Of a stretch of DNA of 64,000 nucleotides, positions 1 to 9,175 are shown in pieces (position 1 is the stretch's first letter; the number at the start of each line of letters is the position of its first letter). The notes beneath the pieces are model-generated. The model did not search any database. It was not told where the DNA came from and saw only the letters and a program-made list of their open reading frames with translations. Position numbers and translations under genes: made by a program. This DNA is from Candidatus Defluviibacterium haderslevense (GTDB lineage: Bacteria > Bacteroidota > Bacteroidia > Chitinophagales > Saprospiraceae): positions 2,493,501-2,557,500 of the forward strand of contig JADJRL010000003.1 of assembly GCA_016712225.1 (NCBI GenBank), written 5' to 3'.

Positions 1-2
1 AA

Positions 3-479
3 GGGCATGGCATATCATTCGCAGATTTTGATCAGGATGGGGATCAGGATATTTATGCTGTCATGGGTGGAGCGTATGAAGGTGATCGTTTTTTTAATGC
101 CTTTTTTAATAATCCGGGATTTGGATCCCATTCCATTAAAATCAGATTAAGAGGTCATCAAACCAATTATTTTGGTGCTCATAGTCGAATTAAAGTGACC
201 ATTATTACTAACAAAGGCAAAAGAATCATTCACCGCCAAATGGATTCAGGAGGAAGTTTTGGTTCTAATCCATATCTAGCTGATATAGGTTTGGGTAAAG
301 ATGCTAAGCTTATAGAATCAATTGAAATATATTGGCCAACCTCAAAGTTAAAAAAAATATATACTGGTTTATATATGGATCGAGGGTATATTTTATATGA
401 AGACCCAACAGAACCAAAACCAATTGAACTAAAACCATTTAAATGGAATTTGAGTGTAACACATTGTAAGTTGAATTAA
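3..479 (+). CDS. ASPIC/UnbV (CRTAC1-like) FG-GAP protein, C-terminal part
   Basis: The reading frame is open from the left edge, so the start lies outside the window; the ATG at 63 is internal. The first visible residues form an FG-GAP calcium loop (DFDQDGDQDIY). After it comes an ASPIC/UnbV-type beta domain: the HSIKIRLRG and NYFGAHSRIKV segments, the LADIGLGKD loop and the IEIYWPTSK strand are typical of the family, which usually ends large FG-GAP surface proteins. No T9SS sorting domain follows, and the protein ends in a short unrecognised tail. Two more members of this broad family lie immediately downstream on the same strand. Function is unknown; such proteins are usually secreted or lipid-anchored beta-propellers. 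The family call is confident, the role is not. Confidence 0.8.
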   Translation, partial: GHGISFADFDQDGDQDIYAVMGGAYEGDRFFNAFFNNPGFGSHSIKIRLRGHQTNYFGAHSRIKVTIITNKGKRIIHRQMDSGGSFGSNPYLADIGLGKDAKLIESIEIYWPTSKLKKIYTGLYMDRGYILYEDPTEPKPIELKPFKWNLSVTHCKLN

Positions 480-651
480 GAAATAAAATTTTTCCGCATA
501 GTATTGCTATGTTATCATTTTCCTTAAACATATGTTAAAAGTAGGTAATAATTTGTCGCTTAATAATCCTAATCGCTGATTTATAATACTTTAAGTTATA
601 ATAGTATATGTTATTTTTTACTAAATTATAGGTTTTAATTTATTACCTTAG

Positions 652-659
652 TATTTTTG
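652..659 (+). promoter_or_regulatory. Candidate Bacteroidota -7 element (TATTTTTG)
   Basis: TATTTTTG matches the TAnnTTTG -7 consensus of Bacteroidota and lies 17 bp before the ATG of the following FG-GAP lipoprotein gene. It is followed by a C, as in many such promoters, and implies a very short 5' leader. A clear -33 box is not visible, and matches are frequent in AT-rich DNA. Confidence 0.4.
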
Positions 660-676
660 CACCAAAGCGAAATTTT

Positions 677-3600
677 ATGAACAAACCGATATGGTTGTTA
701 AGTTTATTGCTACTCCTTTCATGTCATGGTAATCAAAATAGAACTAATGATAGTTTATTGCCGGCTTTTGAACTCATGCCCGCAGAACAAACGGGAGTGC
801 ATTTTGCCAATCAGTTAGACCTGACTGTCTTGCCGAGTCCTTTGCAGTTTATCAATGTTTTTAACGGGGGAGGCGTTGCGTTGGGTGATATAAATAACGA
901 TGGTTTGTCAGATATTTTACTTACAGGCAATCAAGTCTCAGATAAGTTGTATCTCAATAAAGGTGATTTTAAATTTGAAGATATCACAGAGAAGTCAGGT
1001 ATTGCTTCTGCTCCTGGATGGAGTACAGGAGCTGCAATGGCAGATATAAATAATGATGGTTTTTTGGATATTTACATCTGCCGGTCTTTCTTTTTCGACG
1101 CTAACCCTGAAAAAAGAGAGAATAAGTTCTATATCAATAATGGAAATAACACTTTTACAGAAAAGTCTAAAGAAATGGGCTTAAATGATAATGGATATTC
1201 AATGGTAGCTAATTTTTTAGATTTCGATAAAGATGGAGATTTGGATTTGTTTGTTGGAAATCATCCGGAAAAAAGAATGCTCAACGAAATGGAACAGCAC
1301 CAGAATTTTCGAAATCCAAATCTAAAAGAATCCAATCATTTATATGAAAACAAGGGAAATCTGCATTTCGAAGATGTAACCACTAAATCAGGTGTTTTGT
1401 CTTATTGTTGGACCCTGTCCTGTGTAACGTCTGATTTAAATATGGATGGTTGGCCTGATATTTATGTTGCTGTGGATCACGAACAACCCGATATTTTTTT
1501 AATTAATAATCAAAACGGAACTTTTACCAATGGTATTTACAATCAATTTAAACATACCAGTTTAAGTAGTATGGGTTGTGATGCCGCGGATATTAATAAT
1601 GATGGATTTACTGACCTTTTTGTGCTAGATATGCTATCAGAAGATAATTACAGAGAGAAAGTTAGTATGGCTAGTATGGATATCGATCGATTCTGGAGAT
1701 ATGTAAAATATGGGTATCATTATGCCTATATGAGAAACATGCTTCAGCTTAATAATGGCAATGGTTCTTTTTCTGAAATTGGTCAAATGAGCAATTTACA
1801 TCATACAGATTGGAGTTGGTCATGCCTGCTTCAGGATTTTGATATGGATGGTCATAAAGATTTGTACATTTCAAATGGGTATTATAAAGATTTCTTAGAT
1901 AAGGATTTTATTAAAATCACTTCTCATAAGATAAAAGAAATGCAAAAGAATGGAGCGACTCAAAGGGATGTAGAAGATTTTCTAAAATCAAAAAATCAAG
2001 AACTAAAATCTACAAAAATTGAAAATTATTTTTATTTAAATAATGGAGATTTGAGCTTTACAGATAAATCAAAAGATTTTAATTTAAATTATAAAGGATT
2101 TTCTTCGGGTGCAGCTTATGGAGATTTAGATAATGATGGGGATCCTGATTTGGTAGTTAATAATATTGAAGATAAGGCATTGGTATATAAAAACAACGCT
2201 TTACAGAAATCGAATAACCATTTTTTAAAAATCAACATAGTTGCTGATAATTACGCATTAAAGTTGAACGCCAAAGTGAGTGTTAAATCTGAATCAAAAA
2301 CTCAGTATGCAGAACTATTAACGACCAGAGGATACCAATCAAGTGTTGATGATAAGTTATATTTTGGTTTAGGAAATGATACAAAAATTGATCAGGTAAC
2401 TATTGACTGGATAGATGGTAAAACCCAAGTAATTAAAGATGTCAAAGCGGATCAGGAATTAACCATTTCATATAAAAATAGCAAGACGATAAATAAACTT
2501 AAAGAGAACAAGACCCAACTATTTACTGAGGTCACAAGATCGGTAGCGCATGAATTTACACATAAAGAGAATGATTACGATGATTATCATAAAAGGCAAA
2601 TTTTATTACCTCACAAAATGTCACAATTTGGTCCGTCCATTGCAGTTGCTGATGTTAATGCTGATGGTGCAGATGATTATTATGTAGGTGGTGCTGCAGG
2701 TCAGGCTGGTGCATTATATATTCAAAATCAAACCGGAACTTATTTAAAATCAAATAATAAAGTTTTTGATGAAGATAGTAAATATGAAGATGTAGGAGCC
2801 CTATTTTTTGATGCTGATCAGGATGGGGATCTTGATTTATATGTTGTTAGTGGTGGAAATGAATTTGATGACCTCAGCATGTATCAGGATAGATTGTATG
2901 AAAATGATGGTAATGGTAATTTTGTAAAAGCAAATAAATTACCAAAGATAGTTGGTAGTGGTTCTTGTGTTAAGGCAGTTGATTTTGATAAAGATGGTGA
3001 CTTGGATTTATTTGTTGGCGGGAGGTTGGCTACCGGTAAATATCCATTTCCTGGTAAATCTTATTTGCTCAAAAATGATGGTAGCAAATTCATAGATGCT
3101 AGTGATCTATGGAGTAGTGACATATCCAATATAGGAATGGTAACTGATGCTGCGTGGACGGATCTAAACAAAGATGGAAATGTGGATATGGTTATTGTTG
3201 GTGAATGGATGCCGATTACTATAATGATCAATCAAAAAGGTAAATTAGTTAATCAAACAAAGGAATATCAATTAGATAAAACCGCAGGCTGGTGGAATAG
3301 AATTGCAATGAATGATTTTGACAATGATGGGGATATGGATTTTGTTGTAGGTAATTTAGGAACCAATTATAAATATAAAACGTCCTTAATGAATCCCTTC
3401 CAAGTTTATGCGGGTGATTTTGATAAAAATGGTAAATCAGATATAGTTCTGGGTCAATATAAAAAGGATGGAAATTTATTTCCCGTACGTGGAAAGCAAT
3501 GTTCAAGTGAGCAGCTTCCATTGATATCTGAAAAATTTAAAACGTATGATGAATATGGTTCTTCTACTTTGGAGCAAGTCTACGGAGATTTATTAAAAGA

Positions 3601-3997
3601 TGCCTTGCATTATGAAACCAATAGTTTTGAAAGTGTTATCTTAATAAATCAAGGCAATGGTCATTTTGAATCTAAAAAATTACCCAACAGAGCACAAATT
3701 TCAACGGTTAATGGTATTATATGGCAGGATTTTGATAATGATAAAATTCCTGACCTGATTCTAGCTGGTAATTTATTTACTTCAGAAATTGAGACAGGTA
3801 GGGCAGATGCTGGAATTGGCATTTTGCTTAAAGGAAATAAAGATGGAAGTTTTGTTGATGTTTCTCCTACTCAATCAGGAATTAATATGCCTGGTGATGT
3901 CAAAAATATTTTAGCGATTAATAAAACCTTTGTAGGTAAACCAATGATTTTGGTTGCAAATAACAATTGGATAACTCAACTTTTTTTACAAAATTAA
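677..3997 (+). CDS. FG-GAP/VCBS repeat lipoprotein with ASPIC/UnbV domain
   Basis: A 1106-aa predicted surface lipoprotein. The N-terminus is a hydrophobic stretch ending in the lipobox LLSC, with the acylated Cys at about residue 16. About fourteen calcium-loop motifs of the type DxNxDGxxDI are spread along the chain (for example DINNDGLSDI, DFDKDGDLDL, DADQDGDLDL), predicting two beta-propeller units. Between them, at about residues 510-600, is an ASPIC/UnbV-like segment (TTRGYQSSVDDKLYFGLG, then VTIDWIDGKTQ). The downstream 1113-aa gene is a clear paralogue with the same order of segments. Such proteins in Bacteroidota often accompany SusC/SusD-type uptake loci, but none is visible here. 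The ligand is unknown. The stop codon overlaps an ATG of the next frame (TAATG). Confidence 0.85.
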   Translation: MNKPIWLLSLLLLLSCHGNQNRTNDSLLPAFELMPAEQTGVHFANQLDLTVLPSPLQFINVFNGGGVALGDINNDGLSDILLTGNQVSDKLYLNKGDFKFEDITEKSGIASAPGWSTGAAMADINNDGFLDIYICRSFFFDANPEKRENKFYINNGNNTFTEKSKEMGLNDNGYSMVANFLDFDKDGDLDLFVGNHPEKRMLNEMEQHQNFRNPNLKESNHLYENKGNLHFEDVTTKSGVLSYCWTLSCVTSDLNMDGWPDIYVAVDHEQPDIFLINNQNGTFTNGIYNQFKHTSLSSMGCDAADINNDGFTDLFVLDMLSEDNYREKVSMASMDIDRFWRYVKYGYHYAYMRNMLQLNNGNGSFSEIGQMSNLHHTDWSWSCLLQDFDMDGHKDLYISNGYYKDFLDKDFIKITSHKIKEMQKNGATQRDVEDFLKSKNQELKSTKIENYFYLNNGDLSFTDKSKDFNLNYKGFSSGAAYGDLDNDGDPDLVVNNIEDKALVYKNNALQKSNNHFLKINIVADNYALKLNAKVSVKSESKTQYAELLTTRGYQSSVDDKLYFGLGNDTKIDQVTIDWIDGKTQVIKDVKADQELTISYKNSKTINKLKENKTQLFTEVTRSVAHEFTHKENDYDDYHKRQILLPHKMSQFGPSIAVADVNADGADDYYVGGAAGQAGALYIQNQTGTYLKSNNKVFDEDSKYEDVGALFFDADQDGDLDLYVVSGGNEFDDLSMYQDRLYENDGNGNFVKANKLPKIVGSGSCVKAVDFDKDGDLDLFVGGRLATGKYPFPGKSYLLKNDGSKFIDASDLWSSDISNIGMVTDAAWTDLNKDGNVDMVIVGEWMPITIMINQKGKLVNQTKEYQLDKTAGWWNRIAMNDFDNDGDMDFVVGNLGTNYKYKTSLMNPFQVYAGDFDKNGKSDIVLGQYKKDGNLFPVRGKQCSSEQLPLISEKFKTYDEYGSSTLEQVYGDLLKDALHYETNSFESVILINQGNGHFESKKLPNRAQISTVNGIIWQDFDNDKIPDLILAGNLFTSEIETGRADAGIGILLKGNKDGSFVDVSPTQSGINMPGDVKNILAINKTFVGKPMILVANNNWITQLFLQN

Positions 3998-4011
3998 TGG
4001 GTCAATACGTG

Positions 4012-4458
4012 ATGAAGAAATATATATTTTTATTTATTTTAATTTCTTTTTTGATAAGCAGCTGTAAGTTGCAAAATAATGCATCAGATGCTGGGGTTTC
4101 TGACCCTACAACAGTTGTAGAGGATAGTACAGAGTACAAAATTCCATCTTTTATTGATCCCAATTTACATAGGTTGGATTTTGAACAAATGATGATCTTA
4201 GGTTCTAATCCAAGGTTTACATTTGATTTTCCAATAAAAGATAAAGATGGCAAATTATTAAGTAAAGAGGAAATTTCCAAAGTAACATACCAAACTAAGA
4301 ATTTAATGGACATGTATGCCAATGAAAATGGTAAAGTTATGTTAGGTGTAATCAGACCAGGATCACCGCGTGAATTTGCAACCATTAAAGCGGCCTCATT
4401 AAAATATTTTGCGAAATTGGATTCTTTTAAACGCTTAGATAGTTTGAAAAATAAATAA
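4012..4458 (+). CDS. Small lipoprotein of unknown function
   Basis: A 148-aa product. I chose the ATG at 4012 because it gives a textbook lipoprotein signal (MKKYIFLF... ending SSC at about residue 18). A TTG at 3967 and an ATG at 3997 are in the same frame but place extra residues before the signal. The mature part is charged and contains a short conserved-looking stretch (MLGVIRPGSPREFATIKAA), with no family I recognise. It begins 14 bp after the stop of the preceding FG-GAP lipoprotein gene and is followed by a second FG-GAP lipoprotein gene 53 bp downstream, so the three are probably co-transcribed. It may be a partner of those propellers; that is inference from context. Confidence 0.65.
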   Translation: MKKYIFLFILISFLISSCKLQNNASDAGVSDPTTVVEDSTEYKIPSFIDPNLHRLDFEQMMILGSNPRFTFDFPIKDKDGKLLSKEEISKVTYQTKNLMDMYANENGKVMLGVIRPGSPREFATIKAASLKYFAKLDSFKRLDSLKNK

Positions 4459-4474
4459 ATTTTAAATTTATAAT

Positions 4475-4513
4475 ATTCTAACGGATTACTTTTTTTTAAA
4501 AAAATATTAGAAT
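4475..4513. repeat. Short inverted repeat overlapping a start codon
   Basis: ATTCTAA (4475-4481) and TTAGAAT (4507-4513) are inverted copies separated by 25 bp that contain a T run and an A run. The right arm includes the first two bases of the 4512 ATG. It could be a weak hairpin affecting translation or an operator; a similar TTCTA/TAGAA pattern occurs before the lipoprotein gene at 53720. Confidence 0.3.
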
Positions 4514-7500
4514 GCAATCACCAATAACATTGAATTCAATTAAACTAGATTTTTTATTCATAGGAGTAATCATTTTTTGTTTATCAATTATATCTTGTAA
4601 TACTAAAAAGTCGGATTCGTTTACCGGAAAACTTTTTACGTTGCAGGATTCCACGGTAACTGGAGTACATTTTGATAATTCCATCAGAGAGACAACGGAA
4701 GAAAATTTATTTACCTTCAATTATATTTACAATGGAGCAGGTGTAGGGATTATTGATGTGAACAATGATGGTTTACAAGATATTTATTTTACAGGGAATC
4801 AGGTACCTGATAAATTATATATAAATAAAGGAAATTTTAAGTTTGAAGATATTTCAAGCTCAGCAGGGATTGATCAATTTGGAGGCTGGCATAACAGTGT
4901 TTCTACAGTTGATATAAATAATGATGGCTACATGGATTTGTATGTTTGTAGAGGTGGGTATAAAAATGTTAATGGAAGCAATCGCAATTTGCTTTTTATT
5001 AATAATAAAAATAATACATTTACAGAACAAGCTGTATCATATGGTATTGCTGATGAAGGATATTCTATTGCCTCTAGTTTTTTCGACTATGATAATGATA
5101 ATGATTTGGATTTAATTGTCACGAACCGACCGGATCATTGGTCTGTTAGCGCTGAAGAAATAATAAAAGTTAAGAAACGGGATAGTATTGATTTAGCTAC
5201 TACTACACGTCTGTACCGTAACAATGGAAATAACAGTTTTAATGATGTGAGTTTTGAAACCGGAATTTTACCGAATTATAGTTATGGATTGTCTGTGACA
5301 ACTGGTGATGTCAATAATGATGGAATGTGTGATATTTATGTATCCAATGATTTTGTTGAAAATGATTATTTCTACGTTAATTCTGGACCCGGAAAATTTC
5401 AGGAAATGATTAAAGATGTAACGAAACATGTGCCTTATTATGCCATGGGAACAGATTTCGGAGATATTGATAATGACGGCAATGAAGAGATATATTCAGT
5501 TGAAATGAGACCTGATGATTATAAGCGCAGCAAAACAACAATGCCGTTAATGCAACCGGCTTATTTTAGGTCATTAAAAAGTGATGGATTTCATGATCAA
5601 TACATGCATAATGTATTACAATATAATCAGGGTAATGGATTTTTTAGTGACATTGCACAAATGGCGGGTGTTGATAAAACAGATTGGTCGTGGGCACCTC
5701 TAATTTCGGATTTTGACAATGATGGATGGAAAGATATTTATGTAACGAATGGTTATTTACGTGATGTATATGACCGTGATCAGAATATCCAAATTGATAA
5801 ATTTTTAAAATCAAGAAATAATATACTTGACTCCATTCAACAAGCTCTGGGAAAGTTGCCTTCTGTTAAGCTAGTGAATTATATATTCCAAAACAATAAG
5901 GATTTAAGTTTCAAAAAAATGATGAAAAATTGGGGAATTGAAGAACCTAGTTTTTCTAATGGTGCAGCAGTTGCAGATCTTGATAATGATGGAGATTTAG
6001 ATTTAGTCATAAACAACATTAATGATCCAGCATTCATTTATAAAAATAATTTGGACCAACAATCGAATTATTTGAGACTGAAGCTGAATGGACCCCATGG
6101 AAATACCTATGGCATTGGTGCGAAAGTGACCTTATATTCCGGGGACCAAAAACAATATGTTGAATTGAGAACAACAAGAGGATACCTATCTTCTTCAGAA
6201 CCCATTGTTCATTTTGGTTTAGGATCTAATACACAGATTGATAGTGTTGTTATTTTATGGAATACTTTAAAAGAAACTAAAATTATTTCCCCAAAAGCAA
6301 ATCAAGTTTTAACGGTTGACTTTAGTAAATCTACTGATCTCAAAGTTCAGGAAAAGAAGCTAATTCCATTCTTTGTTGAATATTCAGCACCGCATATTCA
6401 TCCGCCTTTTTATCATATTGAAAATGAATTTGATGATTATAAGAATCAACAATTATTACCGCAGAAAATGAGTGCATTGGGTCCATTCCTTGCAGTTGCT
6501 GATGTAAATAAAGATGGTTTGGAAGATTTTTATGTCGGAGGTGCTCACCAACAAGCAGGTGCTCTTTACATGCAAAATGATTCCGGTACTTTTCATTTAA
6601 AAACCAACCCTATTTTTATCAAGGATAATTTATATGAAGATATGGGTTCCGTATTCTTTGACGCTGATGGCGATGGAGATCAGGATTTATATGTAGTTTC
6701 TGGAGGTACAGAAATTGTTGAAACCAATCCTATATATCAAGATCGATTATACGTGAATGATGGATTGGGGAATTTTTCGAAAGACTTATCAAATTTACCG
6801 GTTATTAGATCCTCAGGTTCTTGTATAATTGCTGCGGACATAGATGGAGATGGTGATATAGATTTATTCAGAGGAGGTAGAACGATTCCTGATAAATATC
6901 CGTTTCCTCCTAAATCTTATTTACTCGAAAACGATGGTCACGGTAAGTTTATTGACATTACCGACGACAAAGCTAAAGAATTGAGGAATATTGGTATGGT
7001 GACATCCGCTGTATGGGTTGATTTGGATGCGGACAAAGTTTTAGAATTGGTTTTAGTTGGCGAATGGATGCCAATAACCGTTTTTAAAAATAGCGCTGGA
7101 ATATGGACCAAAGAAAGTTTAGAAAAGTATGGTCTGACAAACACTGAAGGATGGTGGAATAAAGTCATTGCTGAAGACTTGGATAATGATGGGGACATGG
7201 ATTTGGTATGCGGTAATTTGGGTGAAAATTATAAATTTCATGCGAGCCCTGAGAAACCTTTTCAGGTATATTGCGATGATTATGATGGAAATGGAACTTT
7301 TGATATTGTATTAGCAAAATATAATGGAGGTGATTTGGTCCCTGTTAGAGGAAGACAATGTTCATCCGAACAAATGCCGTTCCTTGTTAAAAAATTTCCT
7401 ACCTACAAAGAGTTTGCTAATGCAAATCTCCAGGATATACTTGGAAGTGGATTGGACAGTGGTGCACATTATCAGGCTAAAGAATTCAGGAGCTTGATAT

Positions 7501-7853
7501 TGAATAATAATAAAGGAAAGTTTACCATTATGCCTATGCCTAAACTAGCCCAATTTAGCCCTATTCATGGAATACTGATTACAGATGTCAATAAAGATGG
7601 TCAGAAAGATATCATCATTGCTGGAAATTTATACGATGCAGAAATTGAAACCACCCGTGGTGATGCATCTGTTGGCTTGTTGATGCTCGGGAAAGGGAAT
7701 ATGGAATTTACCCCATTGTCTGTAAAAGAATCTGGAATTTTTATGCCCTATAATGTAAAGGATTTAAAATGGGTAACCGTTTATGGGGTCCCAAATATAC
7801 TTGTCTCTACAAATAATAATCCGGTCTATTTTTTCAGAAATTCAAGTAAATAG
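4512..7853 (+). CDS. FG-GAP/VCBS repeat lipoprotein with ASPIC/UnbV domain (paralogue)
   Basis: A 1113-aa predicted surface lipoprotein. The signal runs to the lipobox SIISC, with Cys at about residue 29; the signal is longer than in the neighbouring paralogue. Some fourteen DxDxDG-type calcium loops are visible (for example DVNNDGLQDI, DIDGDGDIDL, DLDNDGDMDL). An ASPIC/UnbV-like segment lies at about residues 515-610 (TTRGYLSSSEPIVHFGLG, then VVILWNTLKET). Alignment by eye with the 1106-aa gene upstream shows matching blocks throughout, including RGRQCSSEQMP versus RGKQCSSEQLP near the C-terminus. This points to local duplication followed by divergence. The ATG overlaps the right arm of a short inverted repeat. 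Function and ligand are unknown. Confidence 0.85.
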   Translation: MQSPITLNSIKLDFLFIGVIIFCLSIISCNTKKSDSFTGKLFTLQDSTVTGVHFDNSIRETTEENLFTFNYIYNGAGVGIIDVNNDGLQDIYFTGNQVPDKLYINKGNFKFEDISSSAGIDQFGGWHNSVSTVDINNDGYMDLYVCRGGYKNVNGSNRNLLFINNKNNTFTEQAVSYGIADEGYSIASSFFDYDNDNDLDLIVTNRPDHWSVSAEEIIKVKKRDSIDLATTTRLYRNNGNNSFNDVSFETGILPNYSYGLSVTTGDVNNDGMCDIYVSNDFVENDYFYVNSGPGKFQEMIKDVTKHVPYYAMGTDFGDIDNDGNEEIYSVEMRPDDYKRSKTTMPLMQPAYFRSLKSDGFHDQYMHNVLQYNQGNGFFSDIAQMAGVDKTDWSWAPLISDFDNDGWKDIYVTNGYLRDVYDRDQNIQIDKFLKSRNNILDSIQQALGKLPSVKLVNYIFQNNKDLSFKKMMKNWGIEEPSFSNGAAVADLDNDGDLDLVINNINDPAFIYKNNLDQQSNYLRLKLNGPHGNTYGIGAKVTLYSGDQKQYVELRTTRGYLSSSEPIVHFGLGSNTQIDSVVILWNTLKETKIISPKANQVLTVDFSKSTDLKVQEKKLIPFFVEYSAPHIHPPFYHIENEFDDYKNQQLLPQKMSALGPFLAVADVNKDGLEDFYVGGAHQQAGALYMQNDSGTFHLKTNPIFIKDNLYEDMGSVFFDADGDGDQDLYVVSGGTEIVETNPIYQDRLYVNDGLGNFSKDLSNLPVIRSSGSCIIAADIDGDGDIDLFRGGRTIPDKYPFPPKSYLLENDGHGKFIDITDDKAKELRNIGMVTSAVWVDLDADKVLELVLVGEWMPITVFKNSAGIWTKESLEKYGLTNTEGWWNKVIAEDLDNDGDMDLVCGNLGENYKFHASPEKPFQVYCDDYDGNGTFDIVLAKYNGGDLVPVRGRQCSSEQMPFLVKKFPTYKEFANANLQDILGSGLDSGAHYQAKEFRSLILNNNKGKFTIMPMPKLAQFSPIHGILITDVNKDGQKDIIIAGNLYDAEIETTRGDASVGLLMLGKGNMEFTPLSVKESGIFMPYNVKDLKWVTVYGVPNILVSTNNNPVYFFRNSSK

Positions 7854-7957
7854 TTGGTCCGATTACAAATCACTTGAAAAATGTGTAAACTTTTTTCAGG
7901 ACGAGTCACCGTTTATTGATCAGCCGATCACCCGATTACTATTCCTACCTGATTAAC

Positions 7958-8206
7958 TGACGACTGACAAGTATTTCACTGATCTCCTGATTACCCGATC
8001 ACCTATTACTCAATCATCCGATTACTTTATCTGCCCTGAGGATCGATCACCTGATTACCCGATCACCTATTACTCAATCATCCGATTACCTTTTCTGCCC
8101 TGAGGACCGATCACCTGATTACCCGATCACCTGATTACCCGATCACCTGATTACGCGATGACCCGATTTTGTTTTCTGACGACTGATGACTTTTCTCTGA
8201 TGGTCC
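7958..8206. repeat. Higher-order tandem repeat: 16-bp unit, 64-bp period
   Basis: The 16-mer CTGATTACCCGATCAC starts at 7987, 8051, 8115 and 8131, with a diverged copy at 8147. The first three starts are exactly 64 bp apart, and the intervening 48 bp can be read as three degenerate 16-mers, so the block looks like a 16-bp repeat amplified as tetramers. The sequence between copies is nearly identical in the two 64-bp units. A flanking element, TGACGACTGA, is present on both sides (near 7959 and 8178), followed by similar T/C-rich sequence. Overall the intergenic stretch 7854-8678 contains this block and a leader region and no credible gene. GC content is visibly higher than in the surrounding non-coding DNA. 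Confidence 0.85.
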
Positions 8207-8323
8207 TTTTGCTTGACGAATTTGGGTAATGAATTGACGAAACTATGTAATTAATAGATATAACCCTTCTTCGTAATAGGAATATTACCCTCTTTTGGTT
8301 ATATTAAACAATGTGACAATTTG

Positions 8324-8331
8324 TACTTTTG
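8324..8331 (+). promoter_or_regulatory. Candidate -7 element (TACTTTTG) for the giant-gene operon
   Basis: TACTTTTG followed by C fits the Bacteroidota -7 consensus. It lies about 350 bp upstream of the small secreted protein gene at 8679, leaving a long leader that contains a 9-bp hairpin. No convincing -33 element is seen. Confidence 0.35.
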
Positions 8332-8480
8332 CCCTCGTCAAGTGCCCATAAGTGTGTGCTTGTGTATAAAACCAAACTCATGACTTACTACCTAGCGGAC
8401 GAAGCAATCCTCCAGAAAATAAGTCTAATTTATTTAAAATCAATAAGTTAGTTCACTAATCAGAACTAAACTTAGGGATT

Positions 8481-8504
8481 TTGGTCATTTTTATTAATGA
8501 CCAA
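8481..8504 (+). other. Leader hairpin upstream of 155-aa secreted protein
   Basis: TTGGTCATT (8481-8489) and AATGACCAA (8496-8504) are perfect 9-bp inverted arms with a 6-nt loop. There is no U-run after it, so it is not a standard terminator. It lies in the long leader of the 8679-15817 gene pair and could stabilise the mRNA or bind a regulator. Confidence 0.45.
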
Positions 8505-8678
8505 TAATATATTATATATGTAATTCTTACATATATGAGTCGTTTCATACCATATTATTTATTGTGTTTCATACATCCATAAAATTTAAGAGGTTTAATT
8601 ATTTGAATCTGTTTGATTTAATGTGATGGAAAAGACTGAATTAATTTTTATTTTATTTATAACCAAAACTCAAATCTT

Positions 8679-9146
8679 ATGAAAAGGACGAATTTTAAGC
8701 GTTTTTTACTTTTTCTAGGAGATGGCCGGACCAGGTTCATGACAATAGCATTAGTCATGTTCTTTTCGTTAAGTCAATTCCAAAACCTATCAGCCCAATT
8801 AGGGCCATCTTCCATTCCATTGTTGAAATCTAAACAAGAAGTTAGAGCAATCATTGATCAACAGGTACAAATACTAGCAGATCAAATTGCACAAGTTGGA
8901 GGAACAAATAAGAGTGATCCAAGAATTTCTAATTTGTTGTCAGCACATAATATATATATGTATATGGCAGTGAATATGGAGCGAGGCAATACGATGAACG
9001 ATGTAGCATACTTGGCTTATGCAGCAGCAAATTTTGGTCGAGTGAGTTCAAATCCAAATGCATTAAATGAAATAGTACCCCAGGGTGTTAGTTTGAGTGC
9101 ATGGAATGTTGAATTTTTTAATATCATCGACGTAATTAAACAATAG
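8679..9146 (+). CDS. Small secreted protein preceding giant T9SS protein
   Basis: A 155-aa protein of unknown family. The N-terminus is unusually long and basic before a hydrophobic stretch (residues ~22-34), with a likely signal peptidase site near LSAQ-LG at about residue 40. The mature ~115 residues are predicted mostly helical (KQEVRAIIDQQVQILADQIA, then MNDVAYLAYAAANFGRVSS) and contain no cysteine, in contrast to the giant cysteine-rich protein encoded 29 bp downstream. The short gap and the similar leader just before both start codons (CTCAAATCTT versus CTCAATATCTC) suggest a two-gene operon. It may be a partner or periplasmic helper for the giant protein; this is inference only. Confidence 0.7.
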   Translation: MKRTNFKRFLLFLGDGRTRFMTIALVMFFSLSQFQNLSAQLGPSSIPLLKSKQEVRAIIDQQVQILADQIAQVGGTNKSDPRISNLLSAHNIYMYMAVNMERGNTMNDVAYLAYAAANFGRVSSNPNALNEIVPQGVSLSAWNVEFFNIIDVIKQ

Positions 9147-9175
9147 GAATAGCTAAATCTCAAACTCAATATCTC

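Noticed and set aside
4002..4517. 171-codon minus-strand ORF opposite the small lipoprotein
   Set aside because: The plus-strand frame has a lipobox and suits the operon; the antisense frame has no recognisable features.
7987..8162. Possible CRISPR array (16-mer repeated at 64-bp steps)
   Set aside because: The 48-bp sequences between copies are nearly identical and are themselves decayed copies of the 16-mer; repeats are too short and no cas genes are near.
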